From Bugula neritina (lineage: Eukaryota; Bryozoa; Gymnolaemata; Cheilostomatida; Bugulidae): a DNA stretch of 64,000 bases. The notes beneath the pieces are model-generated. The model made no database searches. It saw only the letters and a list, made by a program, of their open reading frames with translations, and was not told the origin of the DNA. Below are positions 34,301 to 47,397 of this stretch, piece by piece. The DNA lies in contig OZ037766.1 in the NCBI GenBank assembly GCA_964035545.1, positions 10,363,722 to 10,427,721 on the forward strand, written 5' to 3'. Both the position numbers and the translations under genes were made by a program. The stretch's first letter is position 1. Every line of letters starts with the position of its first letter.

Positions 34301-35592
34301 CTCTGTTGCTGCTGTACTGAGAAGGGCGCATGGCTGTTTCAATGTCCTCCGTAGACCCTTCACTCTCAGTTTCACTATCAGACTCCACTAACTGTTTAGG
34401 TAGGGACCTACTAGAACTGTGAGGATACTTTGAGTCCGTCTAAATGATAAAATTAAAAAAACTTGATGCTTTTAAAATTGCAGCTTTTCTTATTTCTACT
34501 TTGATTAATTTTGATTTTGTGAACACTCAAAATATATAAATATTTAATTTACTAGGTGACATGCTATATAATAACATTATACTACATAGCTATGCCTTTG
34601 ATAGGTATATAGGCCAGGCTTATGTGCTAGAATACCTAGTCAAAAGTTCCCATTACTATGTGTTACAAATGGGTCAGCAAACATATAAGTTGTTGTTAGA
34701 CATATGACATTAACCAAAGTTAATTGATTTCACAGGCTTTTAATTTTTATACAACAAGAGTAGTTGGTGATACTTAGAAATGAAGTTAGCCTAACCGCAT
34801 CATCAGGCAATTTATATAATGCAGCTTACATAAATACATTTCACATACACATACATTTTCATATTGAATTTTAAAATCTTGGTTACAGGCCTCTAAATAT
34901 TAGAGTTTCATAGAACAATGAGTACCAAACACAGGCAAGTCAATTGATTAAAATATTTACTTCACCAGAGAAAAAAAAGTTAATATATATATAGTTTATC
35001 ATATGTAGATAGCATTGCCCAGGCAACGAAACTTAACAAAACACAAACCAGAGACATGAGAGGTGATGAAGTTATGAACATCATTTCTGGTAGACCTATA
35101 ATTTAAATTTTTGAGGGAGCAGCCGTGGTCTAGGGGTTAGAGCGGTTGCCTAGTATACACGAGGTCATGGATTCGAGCCCTGACAAAGGCCATTGGTGAT
35201 GTTAGAAAGAGCATCCAATCATAATTGCTCCTGTGCCTCATTTAAATAACTCCTTAGCCCGCTTTAACAAAAACCCTTTCTATCAGGAGTTTCTCACAGG
35301 GATAGCGACTATAAACTTGCGTGAGTTTATAATTTAAATTTTTGAGCGATTTCAAGTACAATATTTTGTCTAATTAATATGTGAACCAGGTACTTCGAAA
35401 AGTTAGGTATACGAATGTACAATAGTACTAACAACAGCAAGTATGAGCACCAACCTTGGCATTGTTGTGTTGACGAGAAGAGTTGTCTGTATGATTGTTA
35501 GAACTGAAGCTATTTGTTCTCAAATTCGAAAATTTAGCTAGGGTACCATTACTCCTATGACCTGCCTCAAACTCAACACCACTTTCTGTCAT
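31317..35592 (-). CDS. FAM219: FAM219-family protein (complete)
   Basis: Five coding exons on the minus strand: 35592-35455, 34439-34295, 34023-33939, 31765-31652, 31506-31317. They total 672 bases, 223 residues, stop TGA at 31317-31319; all phases close. The C-terminal part carries the family signature: a short ASLLVDIPINDEL stretch, then REQLIKDGYNLDLESDNEDL, then DLIPPK, and a cysteine-containing end (ICSCSNNSCVIS). FAM219A/B proteins are small, conserved animal proteins of unknown function. The N-terminal half here is Ser/Asn-rich and longer than in vertebrates (about 185 residues there, from memory). The last four residues, CVIS, match a CaaX box and two more Cys precede it, so lipid anchoring is possible (inference). 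The start ATG lies three bases after an acceptor-like ATTAG, so the 5' UTR probably has an upstream exon. The 2.2-kb third coding intron contains the LINE. Confidence 0.85.
31905..33843 (+). mobile_element. 5'-truncated, frameshifted non-LTR retrotransposon (LINE, CR1/Jockey-like)
   Basis: A reverse-transcriptase frame opens at about 31905 without a start codon and runs to about 32736, with LPAFSKIAEKILNKQ and FLDFSKAFDTINHEIL. A one-base frameshift near 32736 moves it to a second frame (32737-33648) with GVPQGSILGP, the catalytic FADD motif at about 32836 and the usual LINE C-terminal motif SLWNKLPSSIR. No endonuclease domain is present, so the 5' part is missing. The 3' end has a 16-base C run (33793-33808) and a (CAAA)n tail to 33843. 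It is inserted antisense in a FAM219 intron. No clear target-site duplication was found. The element is dead because of truncation and frameshift. Confidence 0.9.
35097..35346 (+). mobile_element. tRNA-derived SINE, copy 1, with perfect 19-bp TSD
   Basis: The body 35116-35327 (212 bp) begins GGAGCAGCCGTGGTCTAGGG with a pol III A box (TGGTCTAGGGG) and B box (GATTCGAGCCC at about 35170), marking a tRNA-derived head, followed by an unrelated body. It is flanked by a perfect 19-base duplication TATAATTTAAATTTTTGAG at 35097-35115 and 35328-35346, so it is a young insertion. It lies in the FAM219 intron between exons 34439-34295 and 35592-35455, antisense to the gene. Confidence 0.9.
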
Positions 35593-37704
35593 TTCCTAAT
35601 AAAGTATTTTAATAAAGGTATGTTGAATAAATGGTAAGGCACATTACTATTAGCAATACACAGACACAATTTGGTTCTATAATTTGAATAAAACATTAAG
35701 AAGATAGTTAGGATCACCAGTCTTAATTTACAGCAGTCAAATATCAGCATTAAGTCACCGGCAACAACATTTTAAACTGCATTCGGCTAATTACAGCATT
35801 TTAAAATTCTAGTGAAACAACAAAGCTCAAAGACTTGAATTCTTCAAAAATGGTTTATACATGTATGAAAAGTATTGTTATTCTATATTTGAATTGAAAC
35901 CTGCACATTATTTCATAATTCTGAGAAATCTGCACAGATAAAAATTAGAAACACAATTTTAATTTGACCGAATCTATGTTGAGTATAACTCATTGAAAAA
36001 AGAATCTTTTAAAATACAGCACTTGCAAAACCAAGCAAACTATTATTGCTAGACTTAGGTTCAATAACAGAAAAACTTTAATAACTTCTTTTGTAGCCTT
36101 TCTCATCTAATGCATACCTTTTCTCAAATTTATCTATTACTGCACCTACTTCCATTGCTAGTTATTGTAACAGTGTTGCTTGTGCAATAAACCAATATTG
36201 TTTTACTACTAAATTATATTGAACTTTCAACTAAGAATGTTTGCTAGCTTTGGCTTCATTTTTTGACCAACTTTTAAAGGAGCCAGTTTAGCACTTAAAT
36301 GCTATTTGAACAAATATTCTTAAGCCTAAAAGTTCAGTATGAGCCCAATGATAAAATTTTATTGCTACAAAAATTAAATTTAAGGTGTAAAATTTTGATT
36401 ACTTATATTGAATATGACATGATATCATTAGTGTAAATATTTAATAACTCACTACAACTTATCTTTATCGCAACTCTCTGACTGATGGTGAGTGTGTCCA
36501 GGCAATAAACTCAGACTAATAGTAATTTACCCAAGTTAGGTAACTTTGTTGCCAAACACAATGAGAATGACAATAACCCATCAATGAGTATCACTATGAG
36601 TATGACTAAAAGTAAAATGAATATAATCAGTAGAATTGTATCAGCTTGACTTAACAGATAGATGTAGTGGCTGCACTTGATAATGATTGCCAATGTGAAA
36701 ATACCAATGTGACTCAATCAGTAAATATGAATGCATTTGCTAGGACCACTAATTATAAATTACGCTAATCCAAATTTGCATAACTGTAACCCATAACTAT
36801 TTAACTGTAAAACTAGGTGTATGCCGAGTTGCTTGAATCAATTCAGTTAGAATTGATGCCTAATGACAATAACAATACCAATGGACTATTAGTCATTACT
36901 ATTACTCATACCATAACTATTAGTATTAGGATTAGTCATTACATTTACATTTGTGGTTTACTGCTTACTCATAGTCATTGACATTAGACTTAGTGATTAG
37001 TCTCAGAGTTTAGACATCGCCATTGGCATTACCATTAGGTTTAGTATTTTATTAATATTATTATTAATGCTTATGTTGTAATTAACATTATTAAATTTAA
37101 TAACAATTATACTTATAATTATTTAATTTCAAACAAGGCCAACTCAAACTCGAACGCAAACTGAAACTCAAACTAACACTGTAAGTGTATAACTATAACT
37201 ATAACTCAGTATGAGTATAAGTATAACTATTACTATTAGTATTACTATTATTATTATATTTATAGTTGATTTTTAATTTCGGTAAACGAGTTTCTCATTT
37301 AACTTTACTAACTCTAAGCATTATTATTATAACTAAAATTTAACAAAATAAACGCAAAACTTTTTACAGTGGCTTTTATTATTCATTACCTATTGGCTAT
37401 TGGTATTGCGATCAGTTATACATATTATTGTCGTATTGGACTTTCACTTTAGACCAAGATGAGTTATCAATCATTTCGGAAGTAATGTTATACTACCATA
37501 GCCCGCAAATTTAACCAACGATTGCATTCGAATGTTGGTAAAATAGGTAGTGTAGCTACGTTCCTCGCCATTACATACGTTAAAATAGCGTGCTCGAATA
37601 TTACCAATTGATATTTTTGTATTGTAAATTTTGCTTATAAAATTGCACTGTGCAGCTCTTTTGTGTGTTTGCCTGTAATTAAAAGTTTACTAATTGCTGT
37701 CACC
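35593..37704. promoter_or_regulatory. shared 5' region between FAM219 (-) and ING3 (+)
   Basis: The coding starts of the two divergent genes are 2.1 kb apart. The part 37480-37600 has more CpG dinucleotides than the surroundings (for example around 37502, 37530, 37560 and 37590), as expected for an animal promoter. The part 36540-37260 is filled with degenerate simple repeats. A non-coding first exon of FAM219 is expected somewhere here. A truly bidirectional promoter is an inference. Confidence 0.4.
36540..37260. repeat. degenerate simple-sequence region (ATTAGT/ATAACT/GAGTAT words)
   Basis: Cryptically repetitive sequence of interleaved five- to seven-base words: AATGAGTATCACTATGAGTATGA near 36583, ATTAGTATTAG near 36920, ACTCAAACTCGAACGC near 37142 and ATAACTATAACT near 37190. 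No fixed period. It looks like a decayed microsatellite cluster. It resembles 44400-44900 in texture. Confidence 0.6.
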
Positions 37705-40700
37705 ATGCTGTATCTTGAGGATTTTCTTGAAGGTAATTACAATTATCTTTATGATTTATCAGTTCTTAAAAGCAACAAATTGTAAGTTTACGGCAGCCAA
37801 TAGCGGCAATATTGTAATTGTTCGGGTTGTCTCCTTTTTATTTAAAATAGGACAACTCCTTAAAATTTGGTCAGCATATGCAGCCAAAGCCCAAAATTGT
37901 CAAAGATCTGTAGAATCAGAATGTGACTCCTAAAAGTGTAATGATTATAATATGTATATTATTGTACAATCATTGTTTCCAAAGCATTGAATGGGTTGGT
38001 CCATTTTAACTTGTAAGCTGACTCTGTAACATGCTAAATAGCAAGACCGAAGGCCTATCATGATCATCATTATTAAGTTTATGATTTATGATTATCATTA
38101 TGTAAACTTAAGCAAATTAACACTTCACAGTCATAATGTACATCTAATTTTTTATATCACTTTCAATTTGGTTCAGCAGAGCGAATAATCATCATTCTTC
38201 ATTATCATGTAAAACACCGGCTTGTTCTTTGTGGCCAAGTTTCTATAAAATAAGTTACCAATTGCCTGGTTGAAACTTTTAAATTTAATCTGCTGCTTAT
38301 GCATATCAATAATTTTTTTGAACCTGCAGTTGTCTACTAATAGATTTATTTGTACTTGTAGTGATAGAAAATTTGCCAATGGAAATGCGAGAAAGATTTA
38401 CTGATATGAGAGAGGCAGACCTGGGGGTTCAAAGTAATTGTCCTGAGAGTGTAGCATAATACAAATATAGTAGACGTGGTAATAGTTTCAATGAAAAGTG
38501 TAGCTGCACTCTGTAGTTATATTTAAGCTAATATTCTATCAAATGAATAATATATTGTTAAAACTCGGTGATATTCTACTGTGTGTAATATTTTCAGTAG
38601 CTATGTTAATAAATACATTTATACATTTAACTGCTCAATTGCTATTTTCTAGATTCAAATGATGCATTAGAAGAGCGAACAAAACATTTCTTAAAGAAAT
38701 GTGCACAAAGCTCAGTGAAAAAAGAATGGAAAGATGAACAATTTCATAAAATAAAAGAAGTAAGTGTTGTATTTCAGAAGTTAGAGATTCGTTGGCCGTG
38801 GTTAGTGCAGAAAATCAGTTTGATAACTTTGTTAGCTTATGTTAATGACTAGCACAGTGTTGGTTTGGATATTTTTCATGACCCTTTTTAAGTGATAGTG
38901 GGACATTTTCAGAAATAATGTATTAATCTGCAATAATATTATTGCATATTTTATGTTCAAACGTTTTTAGACTAATTTATTTTTTCTGAATTTTTTAGGA
39001 TTATAAAAAAGTAATAGAGCAATCAGATGAGAAAGTACAAATAGCAAATCAAATATATGAAATGGTAAGATCCAAATACACATTTTGTTACATTTTATTA
39101 AAAAAAACATACTTTATACTTTGCAATTTGTTCAGTTGATCATTTATGATTTTCAGTGAATCTTATTTAAATGATTGAAAGTTTGTATCTTTGGCATTTA
39201 TTGCAAAAGCGGAATATTTAATTTGCCGTTTAGGTTGACCGGCACCTCAGGAGACTGGATGTAGAATTAAGTAAATTCAAAATGGAACTAGAAGCTGACC
39301 ATGCTGGAATAACAGAAATGTTAGAAAAACGTATGTAAATATTATTTCACCTGCATTGCATGTTTTACTATATGAAACATTGCTACTTATTACTATGTGT
39401 GAAGATTCTGTAATGTACTTTCATTTTAATCATTCAGACTAGTATTGTTTGTTTTTATTTACAATGAATTACAGATATTATAATGAAAGTTGTATGTTCA
39501 AATAATATTTCAGGTTCTTTAGAGTTGGACAATGTGCCTAAAGAAAATAACCCACCAAGGGAAAGTAAGTTAAACCAATTGAAATGCTGTTGTGGCTTGC
39601 ATTCTGTTATCAATATAATTTTTCTCATACCATTCATAAATAATTGTTCCTTTATATTTTTCATATACTATACCTCAACATAAGCATATCATTGTAGAGA
39701 GAAAATACACTCATCAGTCTGTGACTGTCGAAGCAAAAAAGCAGGCGCTGCGTGTGCCTGCATCAGTCAAACATGAGACTTTACCCTATGTGTCTACACA
39801 GGAGAATATAGAATATACAGAGTCAGGTAGCCCGGGCTCTCTGTCTAATCACTCTAGTTCACTCGGCTACAATCTAGGTGAGCATTGCATCTGCTCCTAG
39901 TCAATGCAATATCAACTGATCCACTCCTTTTATAGTAATATATAAATTTGGATGTGTAGTTATAGCATATGATTTTCAGGGCATAATAAAACTCATGCAA
40001 ATTTATTGTCACCATTCCTGTGAGAAACCCCTGATGGAAAGGGTTTTTTGTTAAATCAGGCTAAGGACTTATTCAGATGGGGCACAGGAGCAATTGTGAC
40101 TGGATGCTCTTCCTAACATCACCAATGGCCTTTGTCAGGGCTCGAATCCATGACCTCGTGTATACTAGGCAACCGCTCTAACCCCTAGACCACGCTGATC
40201 CCTGCATAATATATTTTATTAATATAATGTGCGCGTGTGTGAGTTTAATTTTTGATGATTCTAAGGAGTATTGTATTGAGTATTGTTCTGTCATGACATT
40301 TTTCTATGTATTCATCACCAGGTAACGTGGGAGCTCAAAGTAATGCTGCTATTAGAGCTGCTGCCACACAAGCTATTGCTGCAACTCATCAACAGCAGCA
40401 GCAAGGTAGACGTTCCACTAGTCTGAAGGCGAGTGTAGAAGCGACTAAAAAGACAGATCATTGGTCATCTCTCTCTGAATCTCTGTCTTCCAGTAGCCAA
40501 TCAACAGTCGCAGATACTTCACACAACAGCAGATCACAAAGAGTGAAAAAGTAAGCACTTGTTGATGTGACTTACTTGAAGTTAGACTGTGATTAAGTAT
40601 ATGCGGTGTATAGGTCTATAACTGGCTTCACTTGACATGGTATTTCATTACTAGTTGTTGTCAGGCAAAAATCATATTTTTATTTTGTATAAATGATTAG

Positions 40701-42443
40701 AAAAAGAGCTCATGAGACTCAATGCAATAATCACCTCACCTATGGTTTGAAAATTAAATGTGTGTTAATAATAATTTTAGGATAGCTAATTTGTGAATTG
40801 CCATGATTTATAATCAGCTGTAGTCATTGGTTAGTTAATATTACTAAAAAGGAGAAAAAGTAAATTGTTCATTAACTTTTCATATTGGCATATAATGGAG
40901 AAATGGGTGAAAATATAAAATAGCTTCAGTTTTGTTGTGGAAATCAAGCTCTCTGGTTATAATAGCTTTCTTGTGTTATACATTTATTCTGACTAGAGAG
41001 TTTCAAAAACACATAGAATAGGCAACTCCTAATTTCTAAAAAGAACTGTTTTTCAACCATATGCGTCTTACTGTATTGTAAAAGCGCCTCATCTACGACA
41101 AAATCATTTTGGAAACTCTTTGTCCTTCAAAAGTTTTTTCATAAGCTTTTTTGTGCACACATGTCCTGAAAAAGTGTGTTTTTATAAAATCTCAACTTGT
41201 GATATGCCCTCAAAAGTTTATGAAAATATTTTTTTAATAATCATAAGACATGCACAGTATTTCATTACTAAGTTTGCACTGTTGATGGTAACTCATGAAC
41301 TGGTATGTGCATTATTGCAGACACACACAAAAAGCTGAAGAGCTTATTAAAGCTCAGCAGGCGAAGAAGCATGCCCATCAGCCTAGCTCACACAGTCAGC
41401 TCAGTGCCCAGCAGAGTCCAGTGGCAGCTGAAGCAGCGGATGATGGGCAGCAAACTGGAGACTGGGCGTATGACCCTAATGAACCTCGATATTGTGTCTG
41501 TAATCAGGTGTCGTATGGGGAGATGGTTGGCTGTGATAACACTGATGTAAGAATAATACATAGATTCTATAAATTGTTGATTTTTTCAGCTGGGTTTAAA
41601 TTTTGTCAACTTGAATTAACAGTTGCACGAGTCAAGTAATGACTTAAACCATAGGACTCAAGTTCAGTCAAACAGTGGTAGTTTCAATCTAACTACAAGT
41701 GTTGATACTAGTCAATAGCAGTAAATGTGCAGTGAAGGCACTATTTCTGAGCTTATACTAAATGTTTCTAGCTAATAAAGCTGTGTACTATTCTATTGGC
41801 TCTGATTTGAGTTATATAATTTGTAAGCAATTAAGCAGCTGATAGATTCTATAACATAATGTTTGGAATAAATTATTTTAACTAAATATATTTCTGTCCT
41901 TGAGAAATCATGTGATGAATGAACACATCATAGTAAATATGTGTTCATGATTTTTACGCTATAGAAAAAAATTGAGTCAAGTACATGAAAAATAGCGGAC
42001 AGATAGTTTCAAGTACTCTGTCAAATAGAAGTGAAGTCATCCTTGACTTTGACTTAACTTTTTTACTTTTAATATTACTAAAAGCTACATCAACAGGATG
42101 TTGTGTCATATGCTAATAGAATACTATAATACTATTACGTATTGAGAATTGCGACAAAAGCTATTGGCCAGGGTCTAGGCTGGCTACGAAATTCTATGTT
42201 AAGTAATATTCATGGATAATTGATTATCTCTCAGTGAATCTGACTTTAGAAGATTTAGCCAACTTAATGAATTAGCTCACTAGTGTCATATTTTTGCCCT
42301 GTGTAATCTTGGTATATTATTGTTTTTTGTAGTGCACTATTGAGTGGTTTCACTATGGCTGTGTTGGCTTGACTTCAGCTCCTAAAGGTAAATGGTACTG
42401 CCCATCTTGCACAGCTGCTATGAAAAGGCGAGGTCGTCGATAA
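37705..42443 (+). CDS. ING3: Inhibitor of growth protein 3 (NuA4/TIP60 subunit)
   Basis: Ten coding exons: 37705-37732, 38362-38433, 38653-38759, 38999-39064, 39234-39330, 39514-39564, 39698-39877, 40322-40550, 41321-41546, 42333-42443. Together 1167 bases, 388 residues, phases all close; human ING3 is 418. The N terminus MLYLEDFLE and the ING helical domain ([20 protein letters not shown], then [20 protein letters not shown]) match ING3 rather than other ING members. The middle is Ser/Gln/Ala-rich and disordered. The C-terminal PHD finger (from about residue 335) has a full C4HC3 set, with CVCNQ, GCDNTDC, WFHYGC and WYCPSC, plus the aromatic residues that read H3K4me3; a basic KRRGRR tail ends the protein. 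ING3 recruits the TIP60/NuA4 acetyltransferase complex to active promoters. The only short first exon (28 bases) is supported by phase and by the conserved MLYLED start. Confidence 0.95.
39981..40211 (-). mobile_element. tRNA-derived SINE, copy 2
   Basis: On the minus strand, body 40203-39989 has the same head as copy 1 (GTGGTCTAGGGGTTAGAGCG), the B box region (GATTCGAGCCCTGAC), the central GAGCATCCAGTCACAATTGC and the same 3' end (TTGCATGAGTTTT). The flanking word GCATAATA occurs at 39981-39988 and 40204-40211, a probable 8-base target-site duplication. It lies in an ING3 intron, opposite to the gene. Confidence 0.88.
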
Positions 42444-44130
42444 ATGCAAACACTAATATTTGACCTACATTATTTGAATTCCAGCTGTTTTTTATTTTGC
42501 CTAATATTTTGCAGGTAATATAATCGAATTTTTCACTTTTATTTTTTGGAAGTAAATTTATTTACATCCCATCAGTTTATATGCATGATTGACTTTTTGA
42601 TACAATAAAGATTCATGATCTTGTAAGTTGAAGGGAGAAATTATATAAATTTGGGACAGTGACATTACATATAGCAACAGAAACACTGCGGCTTATCGCA
42701 ATATAGCCCTATATGGTTTTGGTTAAGATAAAGTTAGTGCCGCAAAGCTTCAAGTCAACGGGCTTTATTTAAGTATTTTAGTAAAAATCAAATTCTGGTT
42801 TGATACGATACCATGATGTCTTTGGCTGTTTTTCTCACCTGGAAGGCTGTAGCCGTGCTATATCTGATATCTTCAGTTATAACAGTATGTGAATGGTGGC
42901 ACATGTACTGCTTGTACTCATATCTTACATTTCATGAAATTCTACCCAGTGCAAGCTTAAATACCATCACAGTATTTTTGAAACCATTAACATCATAGTC
43001 TGAATCTATACAGGTAGCTATAACTTGACTGAAAAATGTAAGCTTAAGGTGTATTCATAGATGATCAGCTTGCATTCTTAGGCAGCTTAGAAATATTCAA
43101 CACATTGTATTGCAACCATATGTTATATGTACCTATCTCCAAAGGAAATCTTTTCAGTAAAGTTGTATCATTTAAAATTTAAATGCTGTATGCCGACACA
43201 AAACACCATGAGCTGATGTAGAAGCTGTAAGTGTAACTAACTTTTCTAGCTATACATTTTTGTTTGGGGTATATAACCAGTTGTGCATGCCAATTTCAAA
43301 AACTACAAGGGAGTGTAAAGCATCAATCAGCAGCTTTTTAATGTCTCCTAACCTGCACAAAATTATACACATTATACAATTATACACAACATAACTTTTA
43401 TATATAATATAATACATGCACTTTAAATACATATTTTATTATATTGGGTTCTTTTACACTATATATAATAAAGATAAAAAATTGCACAAACTGTTGGGCC
43501 AATACAATATCTGGCTATATATGCTTTTATGATGCAATGCTTTCTCTTTGCTTTATAGCCATTTCTGCTATGTCGAACACATAGCTATAATGTACAACAT
43601 ACTAATATGCAAGGCAATAATTGATTTATTATTTTTAGCTCTTTCAATATTCGAATAAAAGATACAAAAACACAACATTTGTAATGGTCAGTCACTAGAG
43701 GCAGCTGAAAGTCTTATCAGCACACTTGGAGTTGTTCCGGTACTGGAAAGAGGCCTTATAAGTTATAGTGAATTTTAAAGCCATCTGAAGCACACCCATC
43801 ATGCTAATTTCTGTTATTGCAAAGAAAGTTATCCCCATTGAACTATAACCCCTTATGGCTTATAGTTTCAGTTCAGTGGTTATCCCCCCTCACTTTAGAA
43901 GTTAGATAACTCCATAACAAAAATAGCGTAGCTTTTTATTCTCTAGAATAAATTATTTTCTAAAGAGATCCCTGAAAATATAACCTCTGTCCAACCCATA
44001 TTCATTCGGATAGTCTGATAAAAACTACTTTTCTGAGTCGACTATACAAGGACGTCTCACTGATTAATCAAATTTAAAAGTCCCACTTTGTCCCTCCAGT
44101 GTGAGTTGGGAGCAATCTTTTTTCTTCATA
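42444..44130. other. intergenic region between ING3 and selenophosphate synthetase gene
   Basis: Contains the ING3 3' UTR and presumably the promoter and 5' UTR of the downstream gene. No coding exon or known repeat recognised; the part 43690-43770 is slightly less AT-rich and could be a UTR exon. Confidence 0.45.
42604..42609 (+). terminator. polyadenylation signal of ING3
   Basis: Canonical AATAAA about 160 bases after the ING3 stop codon; the first such hexamer downstream. Confidence 0.6.
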
Positions 44131-47100
44131 ATGGAAAATACACAGTTTCGGAGACCCTTTGATCCTGCTGCACTCGACTTAGAATCCTCTTTTAGACTTA
44201 CTAAGTATTCTGACCTCAAAGGGTGTGGTTGTAAAGTACCACAGGCGGCATTAGGCAAATTGCTTGGTGATATATTCACAGAGACAGTATTTGAAAGTCA
44301 GCAAAATCAAGATGCAAATCAAGGTTATCAACTGTTTAATATTGGGCAAGGACAGCCACCTCGGGTGCAAAGAATTGGTATGTTAAACCTAATCATGAAT
44401 TTCATAATCATAATGATAATCATAATGGTTATGATGATGATAAGCGGAATGAGAATCACTATCAGAATGTAACACTAACAATTACAATAGCTGAGTAACA
44501 CTAAATCAAAATGTAATATAGATTCAAATTTACTACTTCGCAAGTACTATTAGTCTTAGAGTATTACTATTAGTATTAGTATTACTCTAAGTCTAATGAC
44601 TAATATCCAAGTCCAATAACTATACTTATACTTATAGTTATACTTAATCTTATACTTAAACTTATAGTTATACTCAATTATAGAGATACTGATAGTTTTA
44701 TAGCTATTCATATTTTCATGCTCATTGTGATCACTGATTGTCATTGTCATTGTGATACTGATTTGTCATTATGTTTATTATGTAACATTAATATTATGTA
44801 ATACTAATAATAATATTATTATTTATTATTAATAATTATATGGATGTTATATTAATATATATCAATATAATCTAAATAAATAATCATAACCATGATGATA
44901 TAAATGATAAATATAATAATCACTTAATTTAAGCTACACGTGATGTACTTGTCTACTTCTACTAGTAGTAGTACCTGTGTTGTACTACTACTATTACTAT
45001 TGGTATTACTAGTAGCAGTAGTAAACATAGTACTAGTAGTATCAGTTTTGTACTGTAGTACTAGTAGTAAAAAGAGTTGTTGCAACTTTATTTCTGCATG
45101 TTTGTTAGTATTTATGTCATTTTTTATGTTTCATTGGTTGTTTCAAAATGAAAAAAGTAATATTAATATTAGACATCAAAATGAATATATATAATTAGAC
45201 TAATACTCAATGGGGTTCAAAACTTTATAATTAACATTACACCGATGCAGATCCAATTGCATCACCGACTCTTCTTAGTTTATATGATCACTTGCAAATA
45301 ATTAAAATAACCAGTTTACACATTAATATTAATGCTTAATTGCCAACCAATTAGCTCAACTTTAACAACTTATCAATATAGAATTAGATCTAGCTAAAAG
45401 GCTTATGAAAGTAATATACAAACACATTATTAGTTAGAGTTTAGTTGCGTAGTTTTTTAATTTCAAAGTAGCATATCCTCAAAAAATATAATAGTTGTGT
45501 TAAAATGTTGAAACTGCTGTATATAAAAGCTTAATATAATTTGTAGATCTAAATATTTTGGCTGATTAAGCAGACCCAATAAGAATATAATTATATGTTA
45601 TGTTGAAACATTAAAATTTACATCATTGCATATAAGCAAAGGCTAGTTATGCAGTATTGTGCTAGGTTGGCAAGAAGCTGCAAATAAAAATGAAATTGAA
45701 ATTTTGTAAATTTTACTGTTAGTAAAATCACATTATTAGAAGTTGAAAATAAGTCAAATAGATTTAGCAAAGTATGGTCTTCTTATTTCATGATTTACAA
45801 GAGAAATTCTAAAAATAGATTTAGCTTTTAAAACCATTTTCAATTCCATGTTGAAAAAAACTTGCTGATGAAACTTCTAATCAAGCCAGGTTAAAACTTG
45901 AAAATAAATTAGGTGTTTAAACTAAGTGCTACACACTCATTGCCCGACCACATGTTTACTAGGCCAGCACTCTAACCACAGTGTTAGTGATTTTTGTTAT
46001 GTATTTATTTTCTGAGTTTTTGTGGTAATATGTTAACTTGTTTGTTGATAGGTGCTGCCGGGCTAACTGACTGCAGTGTCATTTCTTTGAAACAAGAGGG
46101 TTTGTGTATGTTGCAGTCAGCTGACTACCTTTACCCTCTCATTGATGACCCTTACATGATGGTAAGAAGTTCATCTCTAGTATTAAGAACATGCTGTTTA
46201 GGCCTAATAGGTGATAGGTTTTACTGGAACAGGTAGTTTTTGCAAGTACACTGTAAAGTGTAAAGACTTATCCACATTGAAACTTTTCCTTAAAAGCATA
46301 GCTGCTAAAACTGTCATTAAAAACAGAATTGTAAAAATTACATCGAGATATTCTTGCAGGTAAAACTTTGTTCATTACTTGTTGAATTATGTACTTCACA
46401 GTGATTTTTGTAGATAAATGTGCTTGTTTGATCAAAAATATTGAATTACCAATCAGAGTGTACTAATTTGAAAATTTCTGTGTATCTAGACATTTTTAAT
46501 TGTCTAAAACATATTGTTTTGACCATTGTTGCTTTTTAAAAAAAATTGATGCTATAAAGCCATGGCTATACAAATTGAATCCTTTAAAACCAGTGAAAAG
46601 ATAAAGCTGATTAAGTGCAGTATTTATAATTTGTATTAGATTGAAATAATTGTGGCCCTCAGATGCTTATAAACTAATGAATTAATTTTTTTATTTCTTT
46701 GATTAAATGCTATTTATGTCTTAGTAATTTTCTGTAAGACATTTAGTAATTGTTTTCTCTCTCTGCAGGGTATGATCGCCTGTGCAAGTGTACTGAGTGA
46801 CCTCTATGCCACTGGTGTAACAGACTGTGACAGCATTCAGATGCTTCTTGGTATCAGCAGTAGAATTACTCAGAAGGAAAGAGACATAATTGCTCCACTC
46901 ATGATCAGGGGTTTCAGAGATGCTGCAGAGGTGGCTGGATGTGCCGTGAGAGGTGGGCAAACAGTGGTAAATCCATGGATGTTGTTGGGTGGAATAGCTA
47001 CTACTGTCGTTCCTAGGAATATTATTGTAATGTGAGTTGTATAATCATTTTACATCAATTTTGCTGAAGTTGCAAAATTCATAACTGGTATAAAGACTTG

Positions 47101-47365
47101 CTTTTTATCTCAAATGTTATATAAAGTTCTCTCGACAACGTGTTTCCTATTTACACATCATTCAATGAACTTAATATTTGTTCATCTACAATATTTTTTC
47201 TTTGGTGCACATAGAAAAACAAACATTAATAATATATGTTGTTTGCCTTTCTTAGTTTGCAAATTTAGTATTAGCCATGATGGTAATGTCATGTTTAGTT
47301 TTAAATGCCTTTTAATATTTAAAAGAAAACTTTACATATCATACATTATATGTGTGTGCATGTTC

Positions 47366-47397
<32 letters not shown>

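Noticed and set aside
44101-44130. Upstream GTG start for the SEPHS protein
   Set aside because: The family N terminus aligns from ATG 44131, and GTG is not a usual animal start. CCAG just before it looks more like a splice or UTR boundary.
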